A stretch of 64,000 nt of DNA. Source: Streptomyces ficellus (GTDB lineage: Bacteria > Actinomycetota > Actinomycetes > Streptomycetales > Streptomycetaceae). Under the pieces are notes generated by a model. It was not told where the DNA came from, searched no databases, and saw only the letters and a list, made by a program, of their open reading frames with translations. The DNA is taken from NCBI RefSeq assembly GCF_009739905.1, contig NZ_CP034279.1, forward strand, positions 4,650,001 to 4,714,000, read 5' to 3'. Both the position numbers and the translations under genes were made by a program. Positions 25,107 to 33,587 of the stretch are shown one piece after another. Every line of letters starts with the position of its first letter. Positions within the stretch are counted from its first letter, which is position 1.

Positions 25107-26336
25107 GTGCTGGAACAACCTTTCTTCGGACGTCGGCTCAAGCAGCTGCGCACCGAGCGGGGCCTGTCCCAGGCCGCGCTCGCCGGCGACGGGATGTCGA
25201 CCGGCTATCTGTCCCGGCTCGAGTCCGGCGCCCGGCAGCCCACCGCCCGCGCCGTGGAATACCTGGCGGCGCAGCTCGGGGTGAAGGTCGCCGCCTTCGA
25301 GGAGCCGGGCGCCACCGATTCGCTCGCGCAAGCACTCGCCATCGCCACCTCGGACCACTCCGACGACACCATCGAGGCCCTGGAACGCTCGCTGTCGACC
25401 GGCGGCGCCCAGGACCCGATGCTGCGCTGGCAGGCCCTGTGGCTCGTGGCGCAGTGGCGCCGCGGCCACAACCAGCACGCCAGGGAACGCGCCCACCTCG
25501 AAGAACTCGTCACTGTCGGTGACACCCTGGGTCTCCCCGCGCTGCGCGCCCGGGGCTTCACCCAGCTGGCCCGCTGTCTGCGGGCCTGCGGCGAGATCGC
25601 GCTCGCGGTGGAGGCCGCCGGGACCGCCCACCAGCTGGCCCGCGACAACGACCTGACGGTCCAGGACCTGGCGGGCAGTCTCCTGGCCCTCGTCTCGGCC
25701 GAGGCCGAGGCGGGCAGGCTCTCCGAAGCGCGCGCTCACGCGGACGAGCTGACCGAACTGACCGGGGACCGGTCCGACAGCCTGTGGGCCGAGGCGCGGT
25801 GGACCGCCGCCGCCGTCCGGGTGCGCCAGGGCGACCTCGAGGCCGCCCAGTCGCTCCTGGAGCAGGCGCTCGACCGCTTCAGCAGCGCGGAGGACCTCTC
25901 CCTGTGGACGCGGCTGCGGGTCGCGGCCGCCCGGCTGCACCTGCTGAAGGCCCCGCCGGAGCTGGACGCCGCCGAGCAGTACGTCGAGCAGGCCGAGGCC
26001 GGGCTCGCCTTCGTGGGCGTCCCCGCGCTGGAGCAGGAGGTGCTCTCGCTGCGGGCGGACATCGCCTTCCGGGCCGGCCGGTTCGCCGACGCGCGCACGC
26101 TCCTGGACCGGGTGCGCGGCCACGACCCCCACATGACCTACCGCAACCGGGTCCGCCTGGACGTCCTCGACAGCCGGCTGCTGATCATCGAGGGCGAGCA
26201 GCAGGAGGGGCTGCGCAGGATGCGGGCGCTCGCCGAGGAGGCGCAGGCCGCGTCGAACATCGACCTGGCCGCCGACATCTGGCGCCTGCTCGCCGAGACG
26301 CTCGCCCAGGCGCACGGGTCCGCCCCCTCGGCCTGA
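25107..26336 (+). CDS. XRE-family regulator with TPR-like sensor domain (RRNPP-like layout)
   Basis: A 409-aa regulator. Residues about 8-62 form an XRE helix-turn-helix (RRLKQLRTERGLSQAAL, then STGYLSRLESGARQPT). From about residue 75 to the end it is all helical and made of TPR-like repeats (for example ALRARGFTQLARCLRACGEIALAVEAAGTA, AGRLSEARAHADEL, FRAGRFADARTLLDRV). The HTH-TPR plan is that of RRNPP receptors (Rgg, PlcR, NprR, PrgX), which bind short peptide signals. The GTG at 25107 gives an N terminus just before the HTH; the ribosome site is weak. It is divergent from the peptide gene at 24803 and is the only regulator in the cluster. Confidence 0.85.
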   Translation: MLEQPFFGRRLKQLRTERGLSQAALAGDGMSTGYLSRLESGARQPTARAVEYLAAQLGVKVAAFEEPGATDSLAQALAIATSDHSDDTIEALERSLSTGGAQDPMLRWQALWLVAQWRRGHNQHARERAHLEELVTVGDTLGLPALRARGFTQLARCLRACGEIALAVEAAGTAHQLARDNDLTVQDLAGSLLALVSAEAEAGRLSEARAHADELTELTGDRSDSLWAEARWTAAAVRVRQGDLEAAQSLLEQALDRFSSAEDLSLWTRLRVAAARLHLLKAPPELDAAEQYVEQAEAGLAFVGVPALEQEVLSLRADIAFRAGRFADARTLLDRVRGHDPHMTYRNRVRLDVLDSRLLIIEGEQQEGLRRMRALAEEAQAASNIDLAADIWRLLAETLAQAHGSAPSA

Positions 26337-26418
26337 CGGCCGGTATTCGGCCTGCAACGCCGACGTTCCGCCCCGGGCCCTTTTCCGGTCCCGTTGTGGG
26401 CAACCATCCCGCCGGTCG

Positions 26419-26464
26419 CGTTGTGGGCAGTCGTCCCGCTGGGGCGGGACGGGTGGGCACAACG
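26419..26464. terminator. large palindrome, intergenic terminator-like element
   Basis: CGTTGTG (26419-26425) pairs with CACAACG (26458-26464), and CGTCCCGC (26432-26439) pairs with GCGGGACG (26444-26451) around a 4-nt loop, with a short internal mismatch zone. The same element recurs between genes across Streptomyces genomes. Between two converging genes it probably ends transcription on both strands. Confidence 0.7.
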
Positions 26465-26575
26465 GGACCGGGGCGGTGCCTGTTCTCGGTTCGCCCTGGG
26501 GCGGTGCCTCGGGCCGGTGACCCCCGGTGGGTGTGGGGCGTGGCCCCTCCGGGCTCGCCTCCTCGGGGCCGGCGG

Positions 26576-26670
26576 CCTCGGGTTACGGGTAGGGGAGCCC
26601 CGGTAACGCCGCCAGCCCCTGCGGGGGCGACCCTGCACGGCCCCGCCCCGGGTACGTCGCCGACTGCGGG
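26576..26670. repeat. dispersed GC-rich intergenic repeat, copy 1
   Basis: A 95-bp segment starting CCTCGGGTTACGG and containing GCCCCTGCGGGGGCGACCCTGC. It matches 44118-44210 at roughly 85% by eye alignment. Both copies lie in gaps between genes. The inner GCCCCTGCGGGGGC can form a hairpin. Confidence 0.7.
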
Positions 26671-26733
26671 TCGTGGGTGGGAGGGGCACGGCCCTGCCCC
26701 GGGTGTGTCGCCGGGTGCGGGGCGGTGGGGTGG

Positions 26734-27924
26734 TCAGTCGAGGTGGCGCGCGCGGAGCAGGCCCGCCGCCGCGAGGGCGAGGAAGCCGCCGCAGCCGAGG
26801 ACCATGCCGGTCCAGCCGTACGCCTCGTACAGCAGGGTCCCGGTCAGGGTGCCGACCGCGCCGCCCGCGAAACTCGCCAGCATGAACAGGGTGTTGAGGC
26901 GGGCGCGGATCCGCTCGTCCAGCCGGAAGATGCGCACCTGGTTGGCGATCTGCCAGCAGCTTCCCCCGTACACCAGCAGGTTGCAGCCGATGACGAGGGC
27001 GGCCATCGAAGTGGTGCCCACCGTGCCCATCAGCAGGAAGGCGACGCCGACGCAGCCCAGCGCGAGCGTGTTGACGTACAGCGGGCCCCGCTGGTCGCTC
27101 AGCCGTCCCGCCGAGTAGGACAGCAGCGCCGCCGGCAGGCTGAACAGGCCGAACAGGCCCGCCCAGGCCACGCCCTTGCCGAACGCGGGCCCGGCCAGGT
27201 GGAAGGCGAGCGTCGCCCAGAAGGCGCTGAAGGCGGCGAAGACGGTCCCGCCCAGGTACGCCGACAGGCGCAGCTCGGCGTGCGCGACCAGCAGGCCCGG
27301 CATCGACCCGATCAGCTTCCGGTACGAGACGTCCCCGCCGCGGCCGGTCCGCTCGGGCAGCAGCCGCGGTACGACGAGGGCGAGGGCGCCGGTGAGCGCG
27401 GCGGCGACCAGGTAGGCGGTGCGCCAGTCCCCGCTCAGGCCGACCACCGCGCCGGAGAGCGTGCGCGACAGGGTGGAGCCCAGGGTGAGGCCGATCCCGA
27501 TCATCCCCACCGCCCGGCCGCTGTGGGCGGGCCCGGCCATGGACGCGGCGGTCGGCATCAGGATCTGCGGGACGACCGTGGTGGTCGACAGGGCGACGGT
27601 GGCGACGGTGAGCGTGGCCAGGTTCGGGGCCGCCGCGGCGACCAGCAGTCCGGCCGTGGTCAGCGCCAGCAGCACGGTGACCAGGCGGCGCAGCCGGGCC
27701 ACGTCCGCGAGGGGCACCACCAGGCTGATGCCGAAGGCGTACCCGATCTGTGCGGCGGTGGCGACCAGGCCCGCGGCCGAGTCCGAAACCCCGAGCCCCG
27801 AGGCGATGGCGTCCAGCAGGGGCTGCGGGAAGTAGATGTTGGCGACCGTGAGGGCGCCTGCGACGGCGAGGGTCAGTGCGGTCCCACGCGACAGGCCCGG
27901 GCGGGCCGGTGCTTCGACGGTCAA
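26734..27924 (-). CDS. MFS transporter (third of the cluster)
   Basis: A 396-aa MFS protein, of the sort annotated as YnfM/AraJ-like exporters: VANIYFPQPLLDAIASGLGVS at the first helix, then about 12 helices, with a GRLSDQRGP loop. I chose a TTG start at 27924 because AGAGGGG lies 8 bases upstream; the next ATG upstream is at 27982, inside the operator/promoter region. It is divergent from the ATP-grasp gene at 28076, so the shared palindrome may control both. Confidence 0.82.
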   Translation of the reverse strand: MTVEAPARPGLSRGTALTLAVAGALTVANIYFPQPLLDAIASGLGVSDSAAGLVATAAQIGYAFGISLVVPLADVARLRRLVTVLLALTTAGLLVAAAAPNLATLTVATVALSTTTVVPQILMPTAASMAGPAHSGRAVGMIGIGLTLGSTLSRTLSGAVVGLSGDWRTAYLVAAALTGALALVVPRLLPERTGRGGDVSYRKLIGSMPGLLVAHAELRLSAYLGGTVFAAFSAFWATLAFHLAGPAFGKGVAWAGLFGLFSLPAALLSYSAGRLSDQRGPLYVNTLALGCVGVAFLLMGTVGTTSMAALVIGCNLLVYGGSCWQIANQVRIFRLDERIRARLNTLFMLASFAGGAVGTLTGTLLYEAYGWTGMVLGCGGFLALAAAGLLRARHLD

Positions 27925-27974
27925 GGCCGTTCCCCTCTGCGGTGACGGGATCTGTGGACGATGCACCAGGCATA

Positions 27975-28012
27975 TTGCCATTCGGGCAACACGTGTGGCA
28001 ACCTCTTGCCAA
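27975..28012. promoter_or_regulatory. operator cluster before the right arm (palindrome with N4 spacer plus extra half-sites)
   Basis: GTGGCAA-CCTC-TTGCCAA (27995-28012) matches the left-arm palindrome in 13 of 14 arm bases with the same spacing. Further half-sites precede it: TTGCC-N5-GGCAA (27975-27989), with ACACGTGT (27989-27996) between. The sites lie in the 151-bp divergent gap between the MFS gene and the first right-arm gene, so one regulator could control both. Confidence 0.72.
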
Positions 28013-28075
28013 TTCCTGGAAACCGCCGTCGCCGGCAACGGCTCCGGAGGTGTCCCCGAACGCAAGGTGGAGTAC

Positions 28076-29353
28076 ATGAGGAGCTCGCAAGTACCCCCAG
28101 TGGCGGTGCTGGTGGACGCGTACACGACCGGCAACCATTTGCCGCCCGCATTTGCCAAGCTCGGTGTGGACGTGGTGCACGTACAGAGCACACCCGAGCT
28201 GATGACCTCCATGCGGCTGCCCGACCTCAGCGCCTACCGGGCGGTGATCCCCTACGGAACCCCCGCCGAGACCGCCGAGCGGCTCGCCGAGTTCGCACCG
28301 TTCTGCGTGGTCGCAGGCCAGGAGCCGGGCGTGCCCCTCGCCGACGAGCTGTCCGAACGGCTCGGCCTGCCGGGCAACGGCACCGCGCTCTCCGCGGCCC
28401 GCCGCGACAAGTACGAGATGATCGAGGCGCTGCGCCGCGCGGGGGTGCGCTGCGCCGACCAGATCAAGAGCGGCAGCACCGAAGACCTCGTCGCCTGGGC
28501 CGAGGAGCGCGGCCGGTACCCCGTCGTCGTCAAGCCGCTGTCCTCCGCCGCGACCGACGGCGTCGCCATCTGCCGGGACGCCGAAGAGGTCCGCAAGGCC
28601 GCCGACGCGGTCCTCGGCACCGTCAACATCTTCGGCGAGCACAACGACGAGGTCCTCATCCAGTCCTTCCTGGACGGCGAGGAGTACATGGTCGACTTCG
28701 TCTCCTATGACGGCGAGCGGTACGCCTGCTGCATCTGGCAGTACCACAAGAAGCTCAAGGGCACCCATCGCATCTACGACCGCGACTCGATCACCCCGCC
28801 CGGCACCAGCCCCGCGACCGAGATCATCGCCTACATGCACGAGGCGCTCGACGCGCTCGGCATCCAGTACGGGCCCACCCACGCCGAGGTCATCGTCACC
28901 CCGGAGGGGCCGGTCCTCGTCGAGGTCGGCGCCCGGCTCAGCGGCGGCCTGCTGCCCGACTTCCACGACATCTGCCTCGGCGCCAACCAGGCCGACGTCA
29001 CCGCCCTCGCGTTCACCCGCCCGCGGGACTTCCTCGACCGCTACGCCAACCGCACCTACCGCAAGCTCACCGAGGCGACCTGGATCCTCCTGGCCACCGA
29101 CCGCGACGGCGTCGTCGAGAGCATCGACCAGGACGTCGTCGCGGAGATCGAGGCCCTGGAGTCGGTCCACACCTTCGTCCCCAAACTCGCCCCGGGCAAG
29201 CGCGTCCGGCCCACCGTCGACCTCTACACCGCCACCGCCGCCGTGCACCTGCACAACCGGTCCGCCGAGGCCCTCGAGCGGGACGCGGCCCGCATCCAGC
29301 AGCTCAAGGACCGCATCTACCGGCTGCGCGACGACATGGGGTGTGCCGCATGA
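28076..29353 (+). CDS. ATP-grasp ligase, paralogue of unit 1 of the double ligase
   Basis: A 425-aa ATP-grasp enzyme. It shares long near-identical stretches with the N-terminal unit of the protein at 21956-24565: AGQEPGVPLAD, NGTALSAARRDKYEMIEAL, RRAGVRCADQ and VVVKPLSSA. Ligand residues lie in HAEVIVTPEGP and VEVGARLSGG. The duplication looks recent. It is the first gene of the right arm (AAGGTGGAG before the ATG) and overlaps the next gene by ATGA. Probable amino-acid or peptide ligase; substrates unknown. Confidence 0.87.
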   Translation: MRSSQVPPVAVLVDAYTTGNHLPPAFAKLGVDVVHVQSTPELMTSMRLPDLSAYRAVIPYGTPAETAERLAEFAPFCVVAGQEPGVPLADELSERLGLPGNGTALSAARRDKYEMIEALRRAGVRCADQIKSGSTEDLVAWAEERGRYPVVVKPLSSAATDGVAICRDAEEVRKAADAVLGTVNIFGEHNDEVLIQSFLDGEEYMVDFVSYDGERYACCIWQYHKKLKGTHRIYDRDSITPPGTSPATEIIAYMHEALDALGIQYGPTHAEVIVTPEGPVLVEVGARLSGGLLPDFHDICLGANQADVTALAFTRPRDFLDRYANRTYRKLTEATWILLATDRDGVVESIDQDVVAEIEALESVHTFVPKLAPGKRVRPTVDLYTATAAVHLHNRSAEALERDAARIQQLKDRIYRLRDDMGCAA

Positions 29354-31587
29354 GCCCCGCACCCGAACTGCTCCTGATCGGCGGCGGCGGAGCGATGACG
29401 CTCAGCGTCGACGTCGCCGTACAGGCCCTGGAACAGGCACACGCCCGCGGACTGCGCACCCACGTCACCAACACCGCCGGCACGCTGGCCGCCACCCCCG
29501 CCGTCACGGCGGCGGCCGGCACCACGAGCGCCGTCGACTTCGGCGACCCGGCCGGAACCGCCGGCTGGGCGTCCGCCCGCGCCGTGGCCGGGGAGCGGCC
29601 CGCCGTCGTCTTCGGCGTCCGCGAGATGGCCCAGGAGGCGGTCGCCGCCACCGCGCACGCCCTCGGCCTGCCCGGCAACCCGCCCGAGGCCGTCCGCCGC
29701 ATCCGCACCAAGGACGCCTGCCGCGCCGCCCTGGCCGCCGCCGGGTTCCGCCAGCCCGCCGTCCGGCTGTGCGCCGGCGAGGCCGAGGCGCGCGCCTTCC
29801 TCGCCGGCTCGGCCGGCCCCTGGGTCGTCAAGCCGCGCGACGGGATCGACAGTGCGGGCGTACGCAAGGTCACCGCCGTCGACGAGTTGGCCGGCGCGCT
29901 CGCCGAGCTTCCGGACCGCGGAGCACCGTTCCTGGTCGAGGAGTTCGTCGAGGGGGCCGAGTACAGCGTCGAGGGCGTCTTCGTGGACGGCCGCCCGCAC
30001 GTCCTCGCCGTCACCGCCAAGGAGAAGCTGGAACCCCCCTACTTCGTGGAGATCGGGCACGTCCTGCCCGCCGGCCTCCCCGACGACACCCGCCTGCTCG
30101 TCGAGGACACCGTCACCCGGGCGCTCACCGCGCTGGACCTGTCCTTCGGGCTCTTCCACGTCGAACTGTGGCTCACCGCCGACGGGATCGTCCTCGGCGA
30201 GGTCCACGCCCGCGTCGGCGGCGGCTGGATCCACCGGATGCTCCCGTACGCCCTCCCCGGCCTGGAGCTGTACGGCACGGTCTACGACGACGTCCTCGGC
30301 CGGCCCGTGACGCTGCCCGCCGCCACCCGCGCCGCCGCCACCCGCTACTTCGCCCCGCCGCCCGGCCGGGTCACCGCCGTCGACGGCTGGGACGAGGTCC
30401 GCGCCCACCCCGCCGTCCTCCACGCCGAACTGCACGTCGCCCCCGGCGACGTGGTGCCCGGCTACCGCTGCGGCGCCGACCGCGTGGGCGCCGTCGTCGT
30501 CGGCGCGCCGACCGCGGCCGAGGCCCGCGCCCTGGCCCGCCGGCTCGTCGACTCGGTGACCTTCACCGTCGAACCGCCCGAGCCCGCGGTGTCCGTCACC
30601 GTCGAACCGCGGCCGCTCACCAGCTCGTTCCAGATCTCCCACATGACCATCGAGACGGTCGACATCGTCCGGCTCCGGCTGCTGTCCCCGGACGGCACCA
30701 CCACCGGCGAGGGCGAGATCGCCGCCGACAGCGGCTACGGCCAGGACGGCCCCGCCATCGCCGCCGAGGCGGACGCGCTCGCCCGCACCCTCGCCGCCGC
30801 CGCCCCCGGCCCCGACCCGGTCGCCACGCTGCGCGCCCGCCTGGACAAGGCGCACGCCGACGGCGTCAGCGCACCCGCCCGCATGCTGGTGGAGATGGCG
30901 TTCCTGGACCGCGCCGCCCGGCTGGCCGGCGTACCGGTGTGGCGACTGCTCGGGCTGCCCGAACCCGGCCGCGTCCGCCTGCTGCACACCGTGCCCATCG
31001 GCGAGGACATCCCCCGCGACGGACGCCCCCTCAAGATCAAGCTGGGCGGCCCGGACGACGAGGACGTCCTCCGCTCGCTCGCCGGTGTCGACGCCCCCCT
31101 GATCCTGGACGCCAACCGCGGCTGGGACCGGCAGGACTGGGAACGCCTGCGGCCCCTGGTGACCGCGCTCGCCCCCGCCGTACTGGAGGACCCGGTGCGC
31201 GACCCGGCCCTGCTGCCCGAGATCCGCGCCGCCCTGCCCGGCACCGCGGTCCTGCTCGACGAGGGCATCGCCACCCCGGCGGACGCGGAGTTCGCCGTCC
31301 GGACGGCCGGCGGCCTCAACGTCAAACTGATGCGCTTCGGCGGCATCCTGCCCGCCCTCACCGCCCTCACCACCGCGACCGAGCGGGGCGCGGCACGGAT
31401 GCTGGGCTGCTTCCTGGAGCCGCCGCGGGCCATCGCGTACGCGGCGCAGCTCGCCGGCCTGTCCGACTGGTCCGACCTCGACGGGCACTTCTGGGTCAGC
31501 GACGACCCGGCCGTCCCCGGATACACGCTCGACAGCGGCGAGCCGGGCATCCCCCGGATCTCCTACGCGCAGGACGGCCCGGCATGA
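29350..31587 (+). CDS. fusion: ATP-grasp ligase + dipeptide-epimerase-like enolase-superfamily domain
   Basis: A 745-aa bifunctional protein. Residues about 1-410 are an ATP-grasp unit (IRTKDACRAALAAAGF, WVVKPRDGIDSAGV, LFHVELWLTADG, GEVHARVGGG). Residues about 425-745 are an enolase-superfamily domain with all expected catalytic positions: K562-x-K564, metal ligands D587, E613 and D637, and K659. The spacings from D587 onward are close to those of bacterial L-Ala-D/L-Glu (dipeptide) epimerases. A ligase joined to an epimerase suggests that an L,L-dipeptide is formed and one centre then inverted, giving a D-residue without an NRPS E domain. It is coupled by ATGA on both sides. Confidence 0.85.
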   Translation: MSPAPELLLIGGGGAMTLSVDVAVQALEQAHARGLRTHVTNTAGTLAATPAVTAAAGTTSAVDFGDPAGTAGWASARAVAGERPAVVFGVREMAQEAVAATAHALGLPGNPPEAVRRIRTKDACRAALAAAGFRQPAVRLCAGEAEARAFLAGSAGPWVVKPRDGIDSAGVRKVTAVDELAGALAELPDRGAPFLVEEFVEGAEYSVEGVFVDGRPHVLAVTAKEKLEPPYFVEIGHVLPAGLPDDTRLLVEDTVTRALTALDLSFGLFHVELWLTADGIVLGEVHARVGGGWIHRMLPYALPGLELYGTVYDDVLGRPVTLPAATRAAATRYFAPPPGRVTAVDGWDEVRAHPAVLHAELHVAPGDVVPGYRCGADRVGAVVVGAPTAAEARALARRLVDSVTFTVEPPEPAVSVTVEPRPLTSSFQISHMTIETVDIVRLRLLSPDGTTTGEGEIAADSGYGQDGPAIAAEADALARTLAAAAPGPDPVATLRARLDKAHADGVSAPARMLVEMAFLDRAARLAGVPVWRLLGLPEPGRVRLLHTVPIGEDIPRDGRPLKIKLGGPDDEDVLRSLAGVDAPLILDANRGWDRQDWERLRPLVTALAPAVLEDPVRDPALLPEIRAALPGTAVLLDEGIATPADAEFAVRTAGGLNVKLMRFGGILPALTALTTATERGAARMLGCFLEPPRAIAYAAQLAGLSDWSDLDGHFWVSDDPAVPGYTLDSGEPGIPRISYAQDGPA

Positions 31588-33530
31588 CCGACGCCCCCCG
31601 CACACTGCCGTACGGCACCTGGGACTCACCCGTGACGGCAAAGGACGCCGCCCGCGGCGACGCGCTGCTCGAATGGACGGGCTTCCTCGGCCCGGACGTG
31701 TGCTGGACCGAGGTGCTCCCCGGCGAGGACGGCCGCAGCGGGCTGATGACCGCCACCGCCGGCGGGATCAGGGAGGTGCTGCCCGCCGGCGCGGGCTGGG
31801 ACGTCCGCACCCGGGTCATCGAGTACGGCGGACGCCCCTGGCTCGCCCTGTCCGGCCGCGCCGAGGACGGCATCGTCTTCAGCCACGGCCCCGACCAGCG
31901 GGTCCACCGCTGGCGGCCCGGCACCGACCCCGTCCCGCTGAGCCCGCCCGGCTCCTGGGCCGGCGAACTGCGGTACGCCGACTTCGCGGTGCGCGGCGAC
32001 GAGGTGTGGTGCCTGCGCGAGACGGTCACCGACACCACCGCCCGCACGGCCGCGCGCCACCTCGTGGCGCTGCCGCTGGACGGCAGCGCGGCCGGCGACC
32101 CCACGCGCGTCCGGGTGCTGGCCGCCACCCACCACTTCATGACCGGCCCGCGCGTCGAGCCCGGCGGCGACCGGGTGGCCTGGCTCGGCTGGGACCACCC
32201 CGACATGCCCTGGGACACCACCGACCTGATGGTCGCCGACATCCGCCCGGACGGCACCCTGGGCCAGGCGACGCCGTTCATGGGCGGCGCCGGGGAATCG
32301 GTCACCCAGGCCGACTGGGCCGCCGACGGCTCGGGCACCCTGTACGCCGTCAGCGACCCCGACGGCTGGTGGAACGTCCACGCCATCGGCCGCGACGGGC
32401 ACCCCCGCAACCTGTGCCCCCGCGCGGAGGAGTTCGGCGAGGCGCTGTGGCGGATCGGCCTGCGCTGGTGCCTGCCGCTGCTGGACGGCCGCCTCGCGGT
32501 GGTCCACGGGGTCGGCGAGCGCAGGCTCGGCGTCCTCGCCGCCGACGGCACGCTCACCGACTTCGACGACCCGGCCACCGAATGGCACTTCGCCGCGACG
32601 GACGGCCACCGCATCGCCGCCGTCTGCTCCTCGCCCACCCGGCGGCGCACCGTCGTCCTGGCCGACCCCGCCACCGGCACCGTCGACGTGGTCCGGGCAC
32701 CCACCGGAGCCCGCCTCGACGCCTACGCCACCACCCCTTACCGCCGCACCTACACCGGCGACGACGGCGAACCGGTGCACGCCCACGTCTACCCCCCGTA
32801 CCACCCGGAGGTCACCGGCCCCGGCGGTGAACTGCCGCCCTGGCTGGTCTTCGTGCACGGCGGCCCCACCAGCCGCACGCACATGGTGCTCAACCAGGAG
32901 ATCGGCTACTTCACCAGCCGCGGCATCGGCGTCGTCGACGTCCAGTACGGCGGCTCCACCGGCTACGGCCGGGCCTACCGCGAACGGCTGCGCGGCACCT
33001 GGGGCCTGACCGACGTCGACGACTGCGCCACCGTCGCCCGGGGGCTGGTCGCCGACGGCCTCGCCGACGCCGGGCGGATCGCCGTCCGGGGCGGCAGCGC
33101 GGGCGGCTGGACGGCCGCCGCCTCCCTCGCCGCGGAACCGGACCTCTACCGGGCGGCCGGCATCTACTACCCGGTGCTCGACCCGGTGAGCTGGCGCGAC
33201 GAGACCCACGACTTCGAGTCCCGCTACCTCGACACCCTGATCGGCCCCTGGCCCGACGCCGAGGACCGGTACGTCAAACAGTCCCCGCTGTACGGCGCGG
33301 AACACATCCGTGCCCCCTTCGTCCTCCTCCAGGGCCTGGACGACACCGTCTGCCCGCCCGCCCAGGCGGAGCGGCTCCTCGAGGCGGCCGACGACCGCTC
33401 GGCCCCGTACCGCTACCTGACCTTCCCCGGCGAGGGTCACGGCTTCCGGCGCACCGCCACCATCGCCGACTCGCTCACGGCCGAGCTGCGGCTCTACGGC
33501 CGGGCGCTCGGCTTCGCCCCCGCGCACTGA
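31584..33530 (+). CDS. S9 prolyl-oligopeptidase-family serine peptidase
   Basis: A 648-aa peptidase with an N-terminal beta-propeller (about 20-390) and a C-terminal alpha/beta-hydrolase domain. Catalytic residues: Ser505 in RGGSAGGW, Asp586 or Asp587 in GLDDTVCP, and His619 in GEGHGF. No signal peptide is seen, so it acts in the cytosol. Within the cluster it could trim a peptide intermediate, release product, cut the DIGWP peptide (S9 enzymes often cleave after Pro), or give immunity by degrading the product. The start overlaps the fusion gene stop (ATGA). Confidence 0.9.
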   Translation: MTDAPRTLPYGTWDSPVTAKDAARGDALLEWTGFLGPDVCWTEVLPGEDGRSGLMTATAGGIREVLPAGAGWDVRTRVIEYGGRPWLALSGRAEDGIVFSHGPDQRVHRWRPGTDPVPLSPPGSWAGELRYADFAVRGDEVWCLRETVTDTTARTAARHLVALPLDGSAAGDPTRVRVLAATHHFMTGPRVEPGGDRVAWLGWDHPDMPWDTTDLMVADIRPDGTLGQATPFMGGAGESVTQADWAADGSGTLYAVSDPDGWWNVHAIGRDGHPRNLCPRAEEFGEALWRIGLRWCLPLLDGRLAVVHGVGERRLGVLAADGTLTDFDDPATEWHFAATDGHRIAAVCSSPTRRRTVVLADPATGTVDVVRAPTGARLDAYATTPYRRTYTGDDGEPVHAHVYPPYHPEVTGPGGELPPWLVFVHGGPTSRTHMVLNQEIGYFTSRGIGVVDVQYGGSTGYGRAYRERLRGTWGLTDVDDCATVARGLVADGLADAGRIAVRGGSAGGWTAAASLAAEPDLYRAAGIYYPVLDPVSWRDETHDFESRYLDTLIGPWPDAEDRYVKQSPLYGAEHIRAPFVLLQGLDDTVCPPAQAERLLEAADDRSAPYRYLTFPGEGHGFRRTATIADSLTAELRLYGRALGFAPAH

Positions 33531-33587
33531 GCGTGCCGCCGCGCCCCGCGCCGGCCCACGCTCCTTGACCGAACACGAGGCACCCTC

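Larger units (their letters stand above)
26337..26733. other. 397-bp convergent intergenic region with hairpin and dispersed repeat
   Basis: The gap lies between the regulator and the converging MFS gene. It holds a Streptomyces-type intergenic palindrome (26419-26464), an upstream half copy of the same element (GTTGTGGGCAACC near 26393), and a copy of a GC-rich repeat also found at 44118 (26576-26670). No credible gene is present. Confidence 0.7.

Noticed and set aside
28151..28160. Further TTTGCCAAGC site just inside the right-arm ligase gene
   Set aside because: It encodes conserved residues (F-A-K-L) of the ligase and lacks a paired half-site at 4-bp spacing; probably coding coincidence.
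26138..29362. Long minus-strand frame over the MFS/ATP-grasp region
   Set aside because: It is the shadow of the real genes at 26734 (minus, another frame) and 28076 (plus). No motif or ribosome site supports it.
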